Of a DNA stretch of 64,000 nt, positions 51,897 through 59,247 are shown piece after piece. Both the position numbers and the translations under genes were made by a program. Numbering within the stretch: the first letter of the stretch is position 1; the number at the start of each line of letters is the position of its first letter. This DNA is from Streptomyces sp. NBC_01296. Its GTDB lineage: Bacteria > Actinomycetota > Actinomycetes > Streptomycetales > Streptomycetaceae. The DNA is taken from the NCBI RefSeq assembly GCF_035984415.1, contig NZ_CP130720.1:5208001-5272000 (forward strand), written 5' to 3'. The notes under the pieces are model-generated. The model saw nothing but the letters and a program-made list of their open reading frames with translations. It did not search any database and had not been told where the DNA came from.

Positions 51897-53036
51897 GTGA
51901 CGTTCCCGGTAGTCGGCATGGTCGGCGGCGGACAGCTCGCCCGCATGACCCACGAGGCGGGCATCCCCCTCGGCATCAGATTCAAGCTCCTCAGTGACAC
52001 CCCACAGGACTCGGCGGCCCAGGTCGTGAGCGATGTCGTCATCGGCGACTATCGCGATCTGGAGACGTTGCGCGCCTTCGCGCGCGGCTGCGATGTGATC
52101 ACTTTCGACCACGAGCACGTGCCCATCGCACACTTGCGGGCCCTGGAAGCGGACGGCATCCCCGTCCGCCCGGGGCCCGACGCGTTGATGCACGCCGCGG
52201 ACAAGGGGGTGATGCGCGCCAAGCTCGACGAGATCGGCGTCCCGAGCCCCCGCCACCGGATCGTGAGCGATCCGGCGGACGCGGCCGCCTTCGCGCAGGA
52301 GGTGGGCGGCTTCCCGGTCATCCTCAAGACCGTGCGCGGCGGCTACGACGGCAAGGGCGTGTGGTTCGTGCGCACCCCCGAGGACGCAGAGGCCCCCTTC
52401 AAGGCGGGCGTCCCGGTCCTGGCGGAGGAGAAGGTCGACTTCGTCCGCGAGCTCGCGGCGAACATCGTCCGCTCCCCGCACGGCCAGGCCGTGGCCTATC
52501 CCGTCGTCGAGTCCGTCCAGGTGGACGGCGTGTGCGACACGGTGATCGCCCCCGCCCCGAACCTCTCCGAGGCCCTCGCGGGCGAGGCCCAGGCCCTCGC
52601 CCTGCGCATCGCCAAGGAGCTCGGCGTCACCGGCCACCTGGCCGTGGAGCTGTTCGAGACCGCCGACGGCCGGATCCTCGTCAACGAACTGGCGATGCGC
52701 CCGCACAACAGCGGCCACTGGACCCAGGACGGCGCGATCACCTCCCAGTTCGCCAACCATGTCCGCGCGGTCCTGGACCTCCCCCTGGGCGACCCCCGCC
52801 CCCGGGCCCGCTGGACGGTCATGGCGAACGTGCTCGGCGGCGACTACCCCGACATGTACGCGGCGTACCTGCACTGCATGGCCCACGACCCGCAGCTCAA
52901 GATCCACATGTACGGCAAGGACGTGAAACACGGCCGCAAGGTCGGCCACGTCAACACCTACGGCGACGACCTGGACGATGTGCTGGAACGCGCACGCCAC
53001 GCAGCCGGCTACCTCAGAGGAACGATCACCGCATGA
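51897..53036 (+). CDS. purK: N5-carboxyaminoimidazole ribonucleotide synthase PurK
   Basis: The protein has 379 residues. The ATP-grasp fold starts with VVGMVGGGQLARMTHEAGI, and continues with the ATP-binding FPVILKTVRGGYDGKGVW, EEKVDFVRELA and the metal-binding LVNELAMRPHNSGHWT. It carboxylates aminoimidazole ribonucleotide with ATP and bicarbonate in purine synthesis, giving N5-CAIR for PurE. The start is uncertain: GTG 51897 is chosen from the protein end, but GGAGG lies directly against it, and ATG 51858 is an alternative that adds 13 residues. It overlaps purE by 4 bp (ATGA). Confidence 0.95.
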   Translation: MTFPVVGMVGGGQLARMTHEAGIPLGIRFKLLSDTPQDSAAQVVSDVVIGDYRDLETLRAFARGCDVITFDHEHVPIAHLRALEADGIPVRPGPDALMHAADKGVMRAKLDEIGVPSPRHRIVSDPADAAAFAQEVGGFPVILKTVRGGYDGKGVWFVRTPEDAEAPFKAGVPVLAEEKVDFVRELAANIVRSPHGQAVAYPVVESVQVDGVCDTVIAPAPNLSEALAGEAQALALRIAKELGVTGHLAVELFETADGRILVNELAMRPHNSGHWTQDGAITSQFANHVRAVLDLPLGDPRPRARWTVMANVLGGDYPDMYAAYLHCMAHDPQLKIHMYGKDVKHGRKVGHVNTYGDDLDDVLERARHAAGYLRGTITA

Positions 53037-53569
53037 GCACCTCCCCCGCAGGTCCCGTCGTCGGCATCGTCATGGGCTCGGACTCCGACTGGCCCGTCAT
53101 GGAGGCCGCCGCCCAGGCCCTCGACGAGTTCGAGATCCCGTACGAGGTCGACGTCGTCTCCGCGCACCGGATGCCGCGCGAGATGGTCGCGTACGGGGAG
53201 CAGGCCGCCGAGCGCGGCCTGAAGGCGATCATCGCCGGCGCCGGCGGGGCCGCCCACCTGCCCGGCATGCTCGCCTCGGTGACCCCGCTGCCCGTCATCG
53301 GCGTCCCCGTGCCGCTGAAGTACCTCGACGGCATGGACTCCCTGCTGTCGATCGTCCAGATGCCCGCAGGGGTTCCCGTCGCCACCGTTTCCGTCGCCGG
53401 GGCGCGCAACGCCGGGCTGCTGGCCGTACGGATGCTGGCCGCCCACGACCCCGAGCTCCTCACCCGGATGAAGGACTTCCAGCAGGAGCTGAACGACCAG
53501 GCCACCGAGAAGGGCAAGCGGCTGCGGACGAAGGTCGCGGGCGCGGAGTCCTTCGGGTTCGGCAAGTGA
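53033..53569 (+). CDS. purE: N5-CAIR mutase PurE
   Basis: The protein has 178 residues, full length for class I PurE. It moves the carboxylate of N5-CAIR to C4, giving CAIR. Active-site blocks are GIVMGSDSDWPVMEAAA (with the conserved Asp), VDVVSAHRMPREM (catalytic His), and AIIAGAGGAAHLPGMLAS. It is translationally coupled to purK (ATGA overlap) and its stop overlaps the start of the dipeptidase (GTGA), placing a peptidase gene in the same transcript. Confidence 0.96.
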   Translation: MSTSPAGPVVGIVMGSDSDWPVMEAAAQALDEFEIPYEVDVVSAHRMPREMVAYGEQAAERGLKAIIAGAGGAAHLPGMLASVTPLPVIGVPVPLKYLDGMDSLLSIVQMPAGVPVATVSVAGARNAGLLAVRMLAAHDPELLTRMKDFQQELNDQATEKGKRLRTKVAGAESFGFGK

Positions 53570-54762
53570 GCGCGGCGCAGACGTCCGTGGCGTCGGACCG
53601 CCTGGCCGAGGCCCGCGAGCTGCTCGCCGAGCACCCGGTGGTCGACGGGCACAACGACCTGCCGTGGGCCCTGCGCGAGCAGGTCCGCTACGACCTGGCG
53701 CAGCGCGACATCGCCGGCGACCAGCGCGGCCTGCTGCACACCGACATCCCGCGGCTGCGCGCCGGCGGCGTCGGCGCGCAGTTCTGGTCGGTCTACGTCC
53801 GCTCCGACTTCGCCGGCGACGAGGCGGTCAGCGCCACCCTGGAGCAGATCGACGCCGTCGCCCAGCTGATCGACCGTTACCCGGCGGACCTGGTGAGGGC
53901 GCTGACGGCGGACGACATGGAGGCGGCCCGCGCCGACGGCCGGATCGCCTCGCTGATGGGCGCCGAGGGCGGCCACTCCATCAACAACTCGCTCGCCACG
54001 CTGCGCGCCCTGCACCAGCTGGGCGTGCGGTACATGACGCTCACGCACAACGACACGATCGACTGGGCGGACTCGGCGACCGACGAGCCGCGCCACGGCG
54101 GCCTGAGCGACTTCGGCCGCGAGGTCGTCCGCGAGATGAACCGCATCGGCATGCTCGTCGACCTCTCGCACGTCGCCGCGACGACGATGCGCGACGCCCT
54201 CGCCGTCTCGGCCGCGCCGGTGATCTTCTCCCACTCGTCCTCGCTGGCGATGTGCGACCACCCGCGCAACATCCCGGACGACGTGCTGGCGCAGCTGCCG
54301 GCCAACGGCGGCGTCGCGATGGCCACGTTCGTACCGAAGTTCATCCTCCCGGCAGCGGTCGAGTGGACCCTGGCCGCGGACGAGAACCTGCGGGCGCACG
54401 GCTTCCACCACCTGGACACCTCGCCCGAGGCGATGGCCCTGCACCGCGCCTTCGAGGCGCAGCGGCCGCGCCCGGTGGCCACGGCCGCCACGGTGGCCGA
54501 CCACCTCGACCACATGCGCGAGGTGGCCGGCGTCGACCACATCGGCATCGGCGGCGACTACGACGGCACGGCCTTCACCCCGGCCGGGCTGGACGACGTG
54601 GCCGGCTACCCGAACCTGATCGCGGAGCTGCTCACGCGCGGCTGGTCGCACGCCGACCTGGCCAAGCTGACCTGGGCCAACGCGGTACGGGCGCTGCGCG
54701 ACGCCGAGGCGGTGGCGCGCGGGCTCTCCGCGTCCCGCGGCCCGTCCAACGCGGTCCTGTAG
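53566..54762 (+). CDS. Membrane-dipeptidase-family peptidase (M19), active-type
   Basis: The protein has 398 residues, renal dipeptidase (M19) family. All ligands of the binuclear zinc site are present: DGHNDLPW (His, Asp), MGAEGGH (bridging Glu), VDLSHVA (His) and IFSHSS (His), plus the substrate-binding DHPRNI and GGDYDG. It should cleave dipeptides, perhaps D-amino-acid-containing wall fragments. It is coupled to purE by a 4-bp overlap. No signal peptide is present, so it acts in the cytoplasm. A second, degenerate copy lies 137 bp downstream. Confidence 0.94.
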   Translation: MSAAQTSVASDRLAEARELLAEHPVVDGHNDLPWALREQVRYDLAQRDIAGDQRGLLHTDIPRLRAGGVGAQFWSVYVRSDFAGDEAVSATLEQIDAVAQLIDRYPADLVRALTADDMEAARADGRIASLMGAEGGHSINNSLATLRALHQLGVRYMTLTHNDTIDWADSATDEPRHGGLSDFGREVVREMNRIGMLVDLSHVAATTMRDALAVSAAPVIFSHSSSLAMCDHPRNIPDDVLAQLPANGGVAMATFVPKFILPAAVEWTLAADENLRAHGFHHLDTSPEAMALHRAFEAQRPRPVATAATVADHLDHMREVAGVDHIGIGGDYDGTAFTPAGLDDVAGYPNLIAELLTRGWSHADLAKLTWANAVRALRDAEAVARGLSASRGPSNAVL

Positions 54763-54899
54763 CCGCCACCCGGCGGCTGTGGCGAGGGGTGTGACCTGCG
54801 GGTTACACCCGAACGCCACATCCGCCGGGCGATCGGGCCGTCCGGCGTGTCACGGTGGCAGCATCCCTCCCTGCTGCCGCCGAGACCGGAGCGAACGCC

Positions 54900-56003
54900 A
54901 TGGCCGACCTGCAGGATGAACAGAACGCCGCGTACACCGCGCACACCGCTTACACCGCCGATACGGCCCCCGCGGGCCCCGGCTCCGCCGGAGCCGAGGA
55001 CCTGCCCGCCGCGGTACCGGGCAGCGCCCTGGAGCGGGCCGTCGCCCTGCTGTCCGTGCATCCCGTCGCCGACGGGCACAACACACTGGTCTGGACCCTG
55101 CGCCAGAGCCCGTACCACGACATCGACACCCCGGACAGCGGAGTCGACACCGACATCCCGCGGCTGCGCGCCGGCGGGGTCGGCGCCCAGTTCTGGTCGC
55201 TGCTGCTGCCGCACGAGGCCGCGGCCGGCGACCAGGTGGTGGCCGACGCCCTCGAACAGATCGACGTGGCGCTCACCCTGATGCGCCTTTATCCCGACGG
55301 CCTGTGCCTCGCGCTGACCGCGGACGACATGGCCGATGCCCGCAACCGGGGCCGGATCGCCTCGTTCCTGGGCCCCGTGTCCGGCCGTACGCTGACCGAT
55401 TCGCTGGGCGCCCTGCGTGCGTTCCACGCCCTGGGCGTACGGGTCCTCGCGCCCGCGGGAGCGCCCTGGGCCGACCATGACCTGACGCCCTTCGGCCACG
55501 AGGTGGTCCGGGAGATGAACCGGCTGGCGATGCTGGTGGACCTGACCGGCTGTACGCCGGAGGTGGCCTGCCAGCTCGCGGGGGCCTCCAAGGCCCCGGT
55601 GATCGCCTCGCACACCGCGGCGGCCGCGCTGAACCGGCATCCGGCCAATGTGACCGACGAGGTCCTGCTGGCCCTGCGGGCGGCGAACGGTCTGGCGATG
55701 GTGACCTTCGACGCCGAACAGACCGGGGACTCGCTGCACGCCGTCGCCGACCACGTGGAACACGTACGGGCCGTCGCGGGCCCGCACTGCGTGGGCCTCG
55801 GCGCCACCTTCGGCTCCGAGCAGGGCGCGCCCCGGCCGGCCGGCCTGACCGACCCCTCGGGCTATCCGCGGCTGATCGCGGAGCTGCTCGAGCGGGGCTG
55901 GTCGGAGACCGACCTGGCCTTGCTGACCTGGGACAACGCCCAGCGGGTGCTACGCGACGCGGAGTTCACGGCCCGAGCCGCCCAGCACCGCAGACCGGCG
56001 TAG
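54900..56003 (+). CDS. Degenerate dipeptidase-family protein (predicted pseudoenzyme)
   Basis: The protein has 367 residues and is co-linear with the preceding dipeptidase over about 300 residues. It shares LRAGGVGAQFWS, ALTADDMADAR, FGHEVVREMNR and the C-terminal GYPRLIAELLERGWSETDL. Most zinc ligands are changed: HxD became HNT, MGAEGGH became LGPVSGR, VDLSH became VDLTG, the Asp loop GGDYDG became GATFGS, and substrate Arg in HPRN became HPAN; one His (IASHT) remains. The frame is intact with normal codon use, so it is probably expressed but cannot catalyse by the normal mechanism. An Ala/Thr-rich N-terminus (about 1-40) is added. Confidence 0.9.
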   Translation: MADLQDEQNAAYTAHTAYTADTAPAGPGSAGAEDLPAAVPGSALERAVALLSVHPVADGHNTLVWTLRQSPYHDIDTPDSGVDTDIPRLRAGGVGAQFWSLLLPHEAAAGDQVVADALEQIDVALTLMRLYPDGLCLALTADDMADARNRGRIASFLGPVSGRTLTDSLGALRAFHALGVRVLAPAGAPWADHDLTPFGHEVVREMNRLAMLVDLTGCTPEVACQLAGASKAPVIASHTAAAALNRHPANVTDEVLLALRAANGLAMVTFDAEQTGDSLHAVADHVEHVRAVAGPHCVGLGATFGSEQGAPRPAGLTDPSGYPRLIAELLERGWSETDLALLTWDNAQRVLRDAEFTARAAQHRRPA

Positions 56004-56019
56004 GGCGGGTGGCACCCCC

Positions 56020-57363
56020 CTAGGCGCGGGGGCGGCCCATCGCACGGTACGTCCAGCCGGCCGCGCGCCAGCGGTCGGTGTCGAGGGCGTTGCGGCCGTC
56101 GAGGATCAGGCGGTCGGTGACGACCTCGCCCAGCTCCACCGGGTCGAGGTCGCGGAACTCGCGCCATTCGGTGAGGTGCAGGACGACCTCCGCGCCGCGG
56201 GCCGCCTCCAGCGCCGAGTCCGCGTACCCGAGCGTCGGGAAGACGCGGCGGGCGTTGTCCATGCCCTTCGGGTCGTAGACGGTGACCTGGCCGCCCTGGA
56301 GGTGGATCTGCCCGGCCACGTTCAGCGCGGGGGAGTCGCGGACGTCGTCGGAGTCCGGCTTGAAGGTGGCGCCCAGCACCGCGACGCGCTTGCCGAGGAA
56401 GGACCCGCCCACGGCCTCGCGGGCCAGCTCGACCATGTGGCCGCGGCGGCGCATGTTGATGGAGTCGACCTCGCGCAGGAAGGTCAGCGCCTGGTCCGCG
56501 CCGAGCTCGCCGGCGCGCGCCATGAAGGCCCGGATGTCCTTGGGAAGGCAGCCGCCGCCGAAGCCGATGCCGGCGCGCAGGAACTTCGAGCCGATCCGCT
56601 CGTCGTGGCCGATGGCCTCGGCCAGCTTGACCACGTCGCCGCCGGCGGCCTCGCAGACCTCCGCCATCGCGTTGATGAAGGAGATCTTCGTGGCGAGGAA
56701 GGAGTTGGCGGCGGTCTTGACGAGCTCGGCCGTCGGGAAGTCGGTCACCACCAGCGGGGTGCCCTCCGCCATCGGCGTCTCGTACACCTCGCGCAGCAGC
56801 TTCTCGGCGCGCTCGCCCTGGACGCCGATCACGATCCGGTCGGGGTGCAGGGTGTCCTGCACGGCGAAGCCCTCCCGCAGGAACTCCGGGTTCCACGCCA
56901 GCTCGACCCCGTCGCCGGCCGGGGCCAGCTCGGCCAGCTTCGCGGCGAGCCGCTCCGCCGAGCCCACCGGCACGGTGGACTTGCCGACGACCAGCACCGG
57001 CCGGGTCAGGTGCGGGGCCAGCGACTGCATCGCGGAGTCGACGTAACTCATGTCGCACGCGTACTCGCCGTGCTTCTGCGGGGTGTTCACGCAGACGAAG
57101 TGGACGTCGCCGAAGGCGCCGACCTCCTCCCAGGACTGCGTGAAGCGCAGCCGCCCGGTGGAGCCCGGCAGGCCCGCGACGTGCTGGGCGAGGAGTTCCT
57201 CGAGCCCGGGCTCGTACATCGGCACCCGGCCGGCGGACAGCATCTCGATCTTCTCCGGGACCACGTCCAGCCCGAGCACCTCGAAGCCCAGCTCGGCCAT
57301 CGCGGCGGCATGGGTCGCGCCGAGGTAGCCGGTGCCGATCACAGTGATCCTGAGGGGGGCCAT
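56020..57363 (-). CDS. UDP-glucose/GDP-mannose 6-dehydrogenase family enzyme
   Basis: The protein has 447 residues with the three-domain nucleotide-sugar dehydrogenase layout: NAD-binding ITVIGTGYLGATHAAAMAELG, the central helical domain with KTAANSFLATKISFINAMAE, and the catalytic Cys272 in GIGFGGGCLPKDIRAF. The C-terminal substrate-binding half contains VAVLGATFKPDSDDVRDSPA. It oxidises UDP-glucose twice to UDP-glucuronate for envelope polymers or glycosides. The ATG at 57361-57363 follows GGAGC. It converges with the pseudo-dipeptidase gene, 16 bp apart. Confidence 0.93.
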   Translation of the reverse strand: MAPLRITVIGTGYLGATHAAAMAELGFEVLGLDVVPEKIEMLSAGRVPMYEPGLEELLAQHVAGLPGSTGRLRFTQSWEEVGAFGDVHFVCVNTPQKHGEYACDMSYVDSAMQSLAPHLTRPVLVVGKSTVPVGSAERLAAKLAELAPAGDGVELAWNPEFLREGFAVQDTLHPDRIVIGVQGERAEKLLREVYETPMAEGTPLVVTDFPTAELVKTAANSFLATKISFINAMAEVCEAAGGDVVKLAEAIGHDERIGSKFLRAGIGFGGGCLPKDIRAFMARAGELGADQALTFLREVDSINMRRRGHMVELAREAVGGSFLGKRVAVLGATFKPDSDDVRDSPALNVAGQIHLQGGQVTVYDPKGMDNARRVFPTLGYADSALEAARGAEVVLHLTEWREFRDLDPVELGEVVTDRLILDGRNALDTDRWRAAGWTYRAMGRPRA

Positions 57364-57507
57364 GGGTGCTCCAGAGGTGCGGGGCCGTTTGCGGCCACTG
57401 AGCATAGTCGGGCCGGTCCGCGGGGACGTTCCCCAGGAGACCCGGCTGTCACGCAGCTCACGTACCCCGTACATATCGCTGCCAGGACGCCGGACACTAA
57501 GATTTGG

Positions 57508-57527
57508 GTTACTTAACGGTAGTTAGC
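57508..57527. promoter_or_regulatory. Dyad operator upstream of acyl-CoA dehydrogenase
   Basis: A 20-bp dyad with regularly spaced TA steps (GTTACTTAACGGTAGTTAGC) lies in an AT-rich island 52 bp before the acyl-CoA dehydrogenase start. The pattern is that of a TetR-type operator, such as regulators of fatty-acid breakdown; the regulator is not in the window. Confidence 0.5.
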
Positions 57528-57579
57528 ATGACGCAGCGCACACACATCGCACGCGCATCACACTTGGGGAGTGAGAGTC

Positions 57580-58737
57580 TTGGCGGGTTCTGCCGACTTC
57601 GACCTGTACCGCCCGGCCGAGGAGCACGACATGCTCCGCGAGTCCGTCCGCTCGCTCGCCGAGGCGAAGATCCTGCCGTTCGCAGCCGCGGTCGACGAGG
57701 AGGCGCGCTTCCCGCAGGAGGCCCACGACGCGCTCGTCGCCAACGACCTGCACGCCGTCCACGTTCCCGAGATCTACGGCGGCGCCGGCGCCGACGCCCT
57801 CGCCACCGTGATCGTGATCGAGGAGGTGGCCCGCGTCTGCGCCTCCTCCTCCCTGATCCCGGCCGTGAACAAGCTCGGCTCGCTCCCGGTGATCCTCTCC
57901 GGCTCCGAGGACCTCAAGAAGAAATACCTCGGCCCGCTGGCCAAGGGCGACGGCATGTTCTCGTACTGCCTCTCGGAGCCCGACGCGGGCTCCGACGCCG
58001 CCGGCATGAAGACCCGCGCCGTGCGCGACGGGGACTTCTGGGTCCTCAACGGCGTCAAGCGCTGGATCACCAACGCGGGCGTCTCCGAGTACTACACGGT
58101 CATGGCCGTGACGGACCCCGAGAAGCGGTCGAAGGGCATCAGCGCCTTCGTCGTCGAGAAGTCCGACGAGGGCGTCTCCTTCGGCGCCCCCGAGAAGAAG
58201 CTCGGCATCAAGGGCTCCCCGACCCGCGAGGTCTACCTCGACAACGTGCGGATCCCGGCCGACCGCATGATCGGCGCCGAGGGCACCGGCTTCGCCACCG
58301 CGATGAAGACCCTCGACCACACCCGCATCACCATCGCCGCCCAGGCGCTCGGCATCGCCCAGGGCGCCCTGGACTACGCCAAGGGCTACGTCCAGGAGCG
58401 CAAGCAGTTCGGCAAGCCGATCGGCGACTTCCAGGGCGTGCAGTTCATGCTCGCGGACATGGCCATGAAGATCGCCGCCGCCCGCGCGCTGACCTACCAG
58501 GCGGCCGCCGCCTCGGAGCGCGGCGACGCCGACCTCACCTTCCTCGGCGCAGCGGCGAAGTGCTTCGCCTCGGACGCGGCCATGGAGGTCACCACGGACG
58601 CCGTCCAGCTCCTCGGCGGCTACGGCTACACCCGCGACTACCCGGTCGAGCGCATGATGCGCGACGCGAAGATCACCCAGATTTATGAAGGAACGAACCA
58701 GGTCCAGCGCATCGTCATGGCGAGGAACCTGCCTTAG
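57580..58737 (+). CDS. Acyl-CoA dehydrogenase
   Basis: The protein has 385 residues, full length for the family. FAD and substrate blocks are YCLSEPDAGSDAAGMKTRA, WVLNGVKRWITNAGVSEYY, then KLGIKGSPTREVYLDNVRIP. The C-terminal catalytic segment ends YPVERMMRDAKITQIYEGTN with Glu370 as the base. It oxidises acyl-CoAs to enoyl-CoAs in fatty-acid or branched-chain breakdown. Start choice: TTG 57580 (MAGSADFDLYRP) has GGGGAG eight bases upstream, whereas GTG 57571 has that site immediately against it. A dyad operator lies upstream. Confidence 0.94.
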   Translation: MAGSADFDLYRPAEEHDMLRESVRSLAEAKILPFAAAVDEEARFPQEAHDALVANDLHAVHVPEIYGGAGADALATVIVIEEVARVCASSSLIPAVNKLGSLPVILSGSEDLKKKYLGPLAKGDGMFSYCLSEPDAGSDAAGMKTRAVRDGDFWVLNGVKRWITNAGVSEYYTVMAVTDPEKRSKGISAFVVEKSDEGVSFGAPEKKLGIKGSPTREVYLDNVRIPADRMIGAEGTGFATAMKTLDHTRITIAAQALGIAQGALDYAKGYVQERKQFGKPIGDFQGVQFMLADMAMKIAAARALTYQAAAASERGDADLTFLGAAAKCFASDAAMEVTTDAVQLLGGYGYTRDYPVERMMRDAKITQIYEGTNQVQRIVMARNLP

Positions 58738-58790
58738 CAAGGTTTTCGCAGGTCAGCGGCCCGATCGGGTGATCCGGGAGCTGTGATCAG

Positions 58791-58830
58791 CTTCCGGTCC
58801 GTTCCGGTCCGTTCCGGTCCGGTCGGGTCC
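58791..58830. repeat. Tandem 10-bp repeat
   Basis: Four 10-bp units (three exact GTTCCGGTCC, one CTTCCGGTCC) run head to tail 54 bp after the acyl-CoA dehydrogenase stop, followed by a degenerate fifth. This may be slippage-prone sequence in the gap before the RHS gene. Confidence 0.85.
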
Positions 58831-58905
58831 CTTCTTGGGCGTCATGCTGGGGGAATCCTGGGCGGACGCTGGTCTTTTAAACCTGCCCTGACCTGCACAA
58901 ACGAG

Positions 58906-58934
58906 AAGGCCCCCGGCGTGATGCCGGGGGCCTT
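58906..58934. terminator. Strong terminator between acyl-CoA dehydrogenase and RHS toxin genes
   Basis: A perfect 12-bp stem (AAGGCCCCCGGC with its complement) and GTGAT loop are followed by TTT. It isolates the RHS gene from upstream transcription. Confidence 0.8.
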
Positions 58935-59247
58935 TCGTGCGGGCTGGGTCAGGGGATGCGGAGACCGCATCCCGCCATGAGCCAGAGCATCGATCGGTCA
59001 TCCCGGCGAAGAACGAGAACCGCTGGTGCCGGGTCCGGGCCGACAGCTTCCGGTCCTGCTCCATCCACAACAGCCACTGCTGGCTGCTGCCGGGGCCGTT
59101 CGCGTTATTCGGGCTGCCCGGTGGCGTACGTGCCCTTGGCCGACAAGGTGGCCGCGAGTCCGCAGCCGGGTCATCGGATTATCCGTCAGGTTCGTTACGT
59201 GGTAGGACTGTTCGATTGATGTTCTGGTTCAACCACGGGGGTGGGGG
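58935..59247. other. Upstream region of RHS toxin gene
   Basis: This 313-bp stretch contains no gene I can support. Frames through it give Arg/Ser-rich or low-complexity sequence. It is less GC-rich than its surroundings near 59100-59220 and may hold the toxin gene's promoter. Confidence 0.4.

Noticed and set aside
54761..54778. AGCCGCC/GGCGGCT hairpin after the first dipeptidase as a terminator
   Set aside because: Only 7 bp with a tiny loop, not clearly above what random GC-rich sequence gives.
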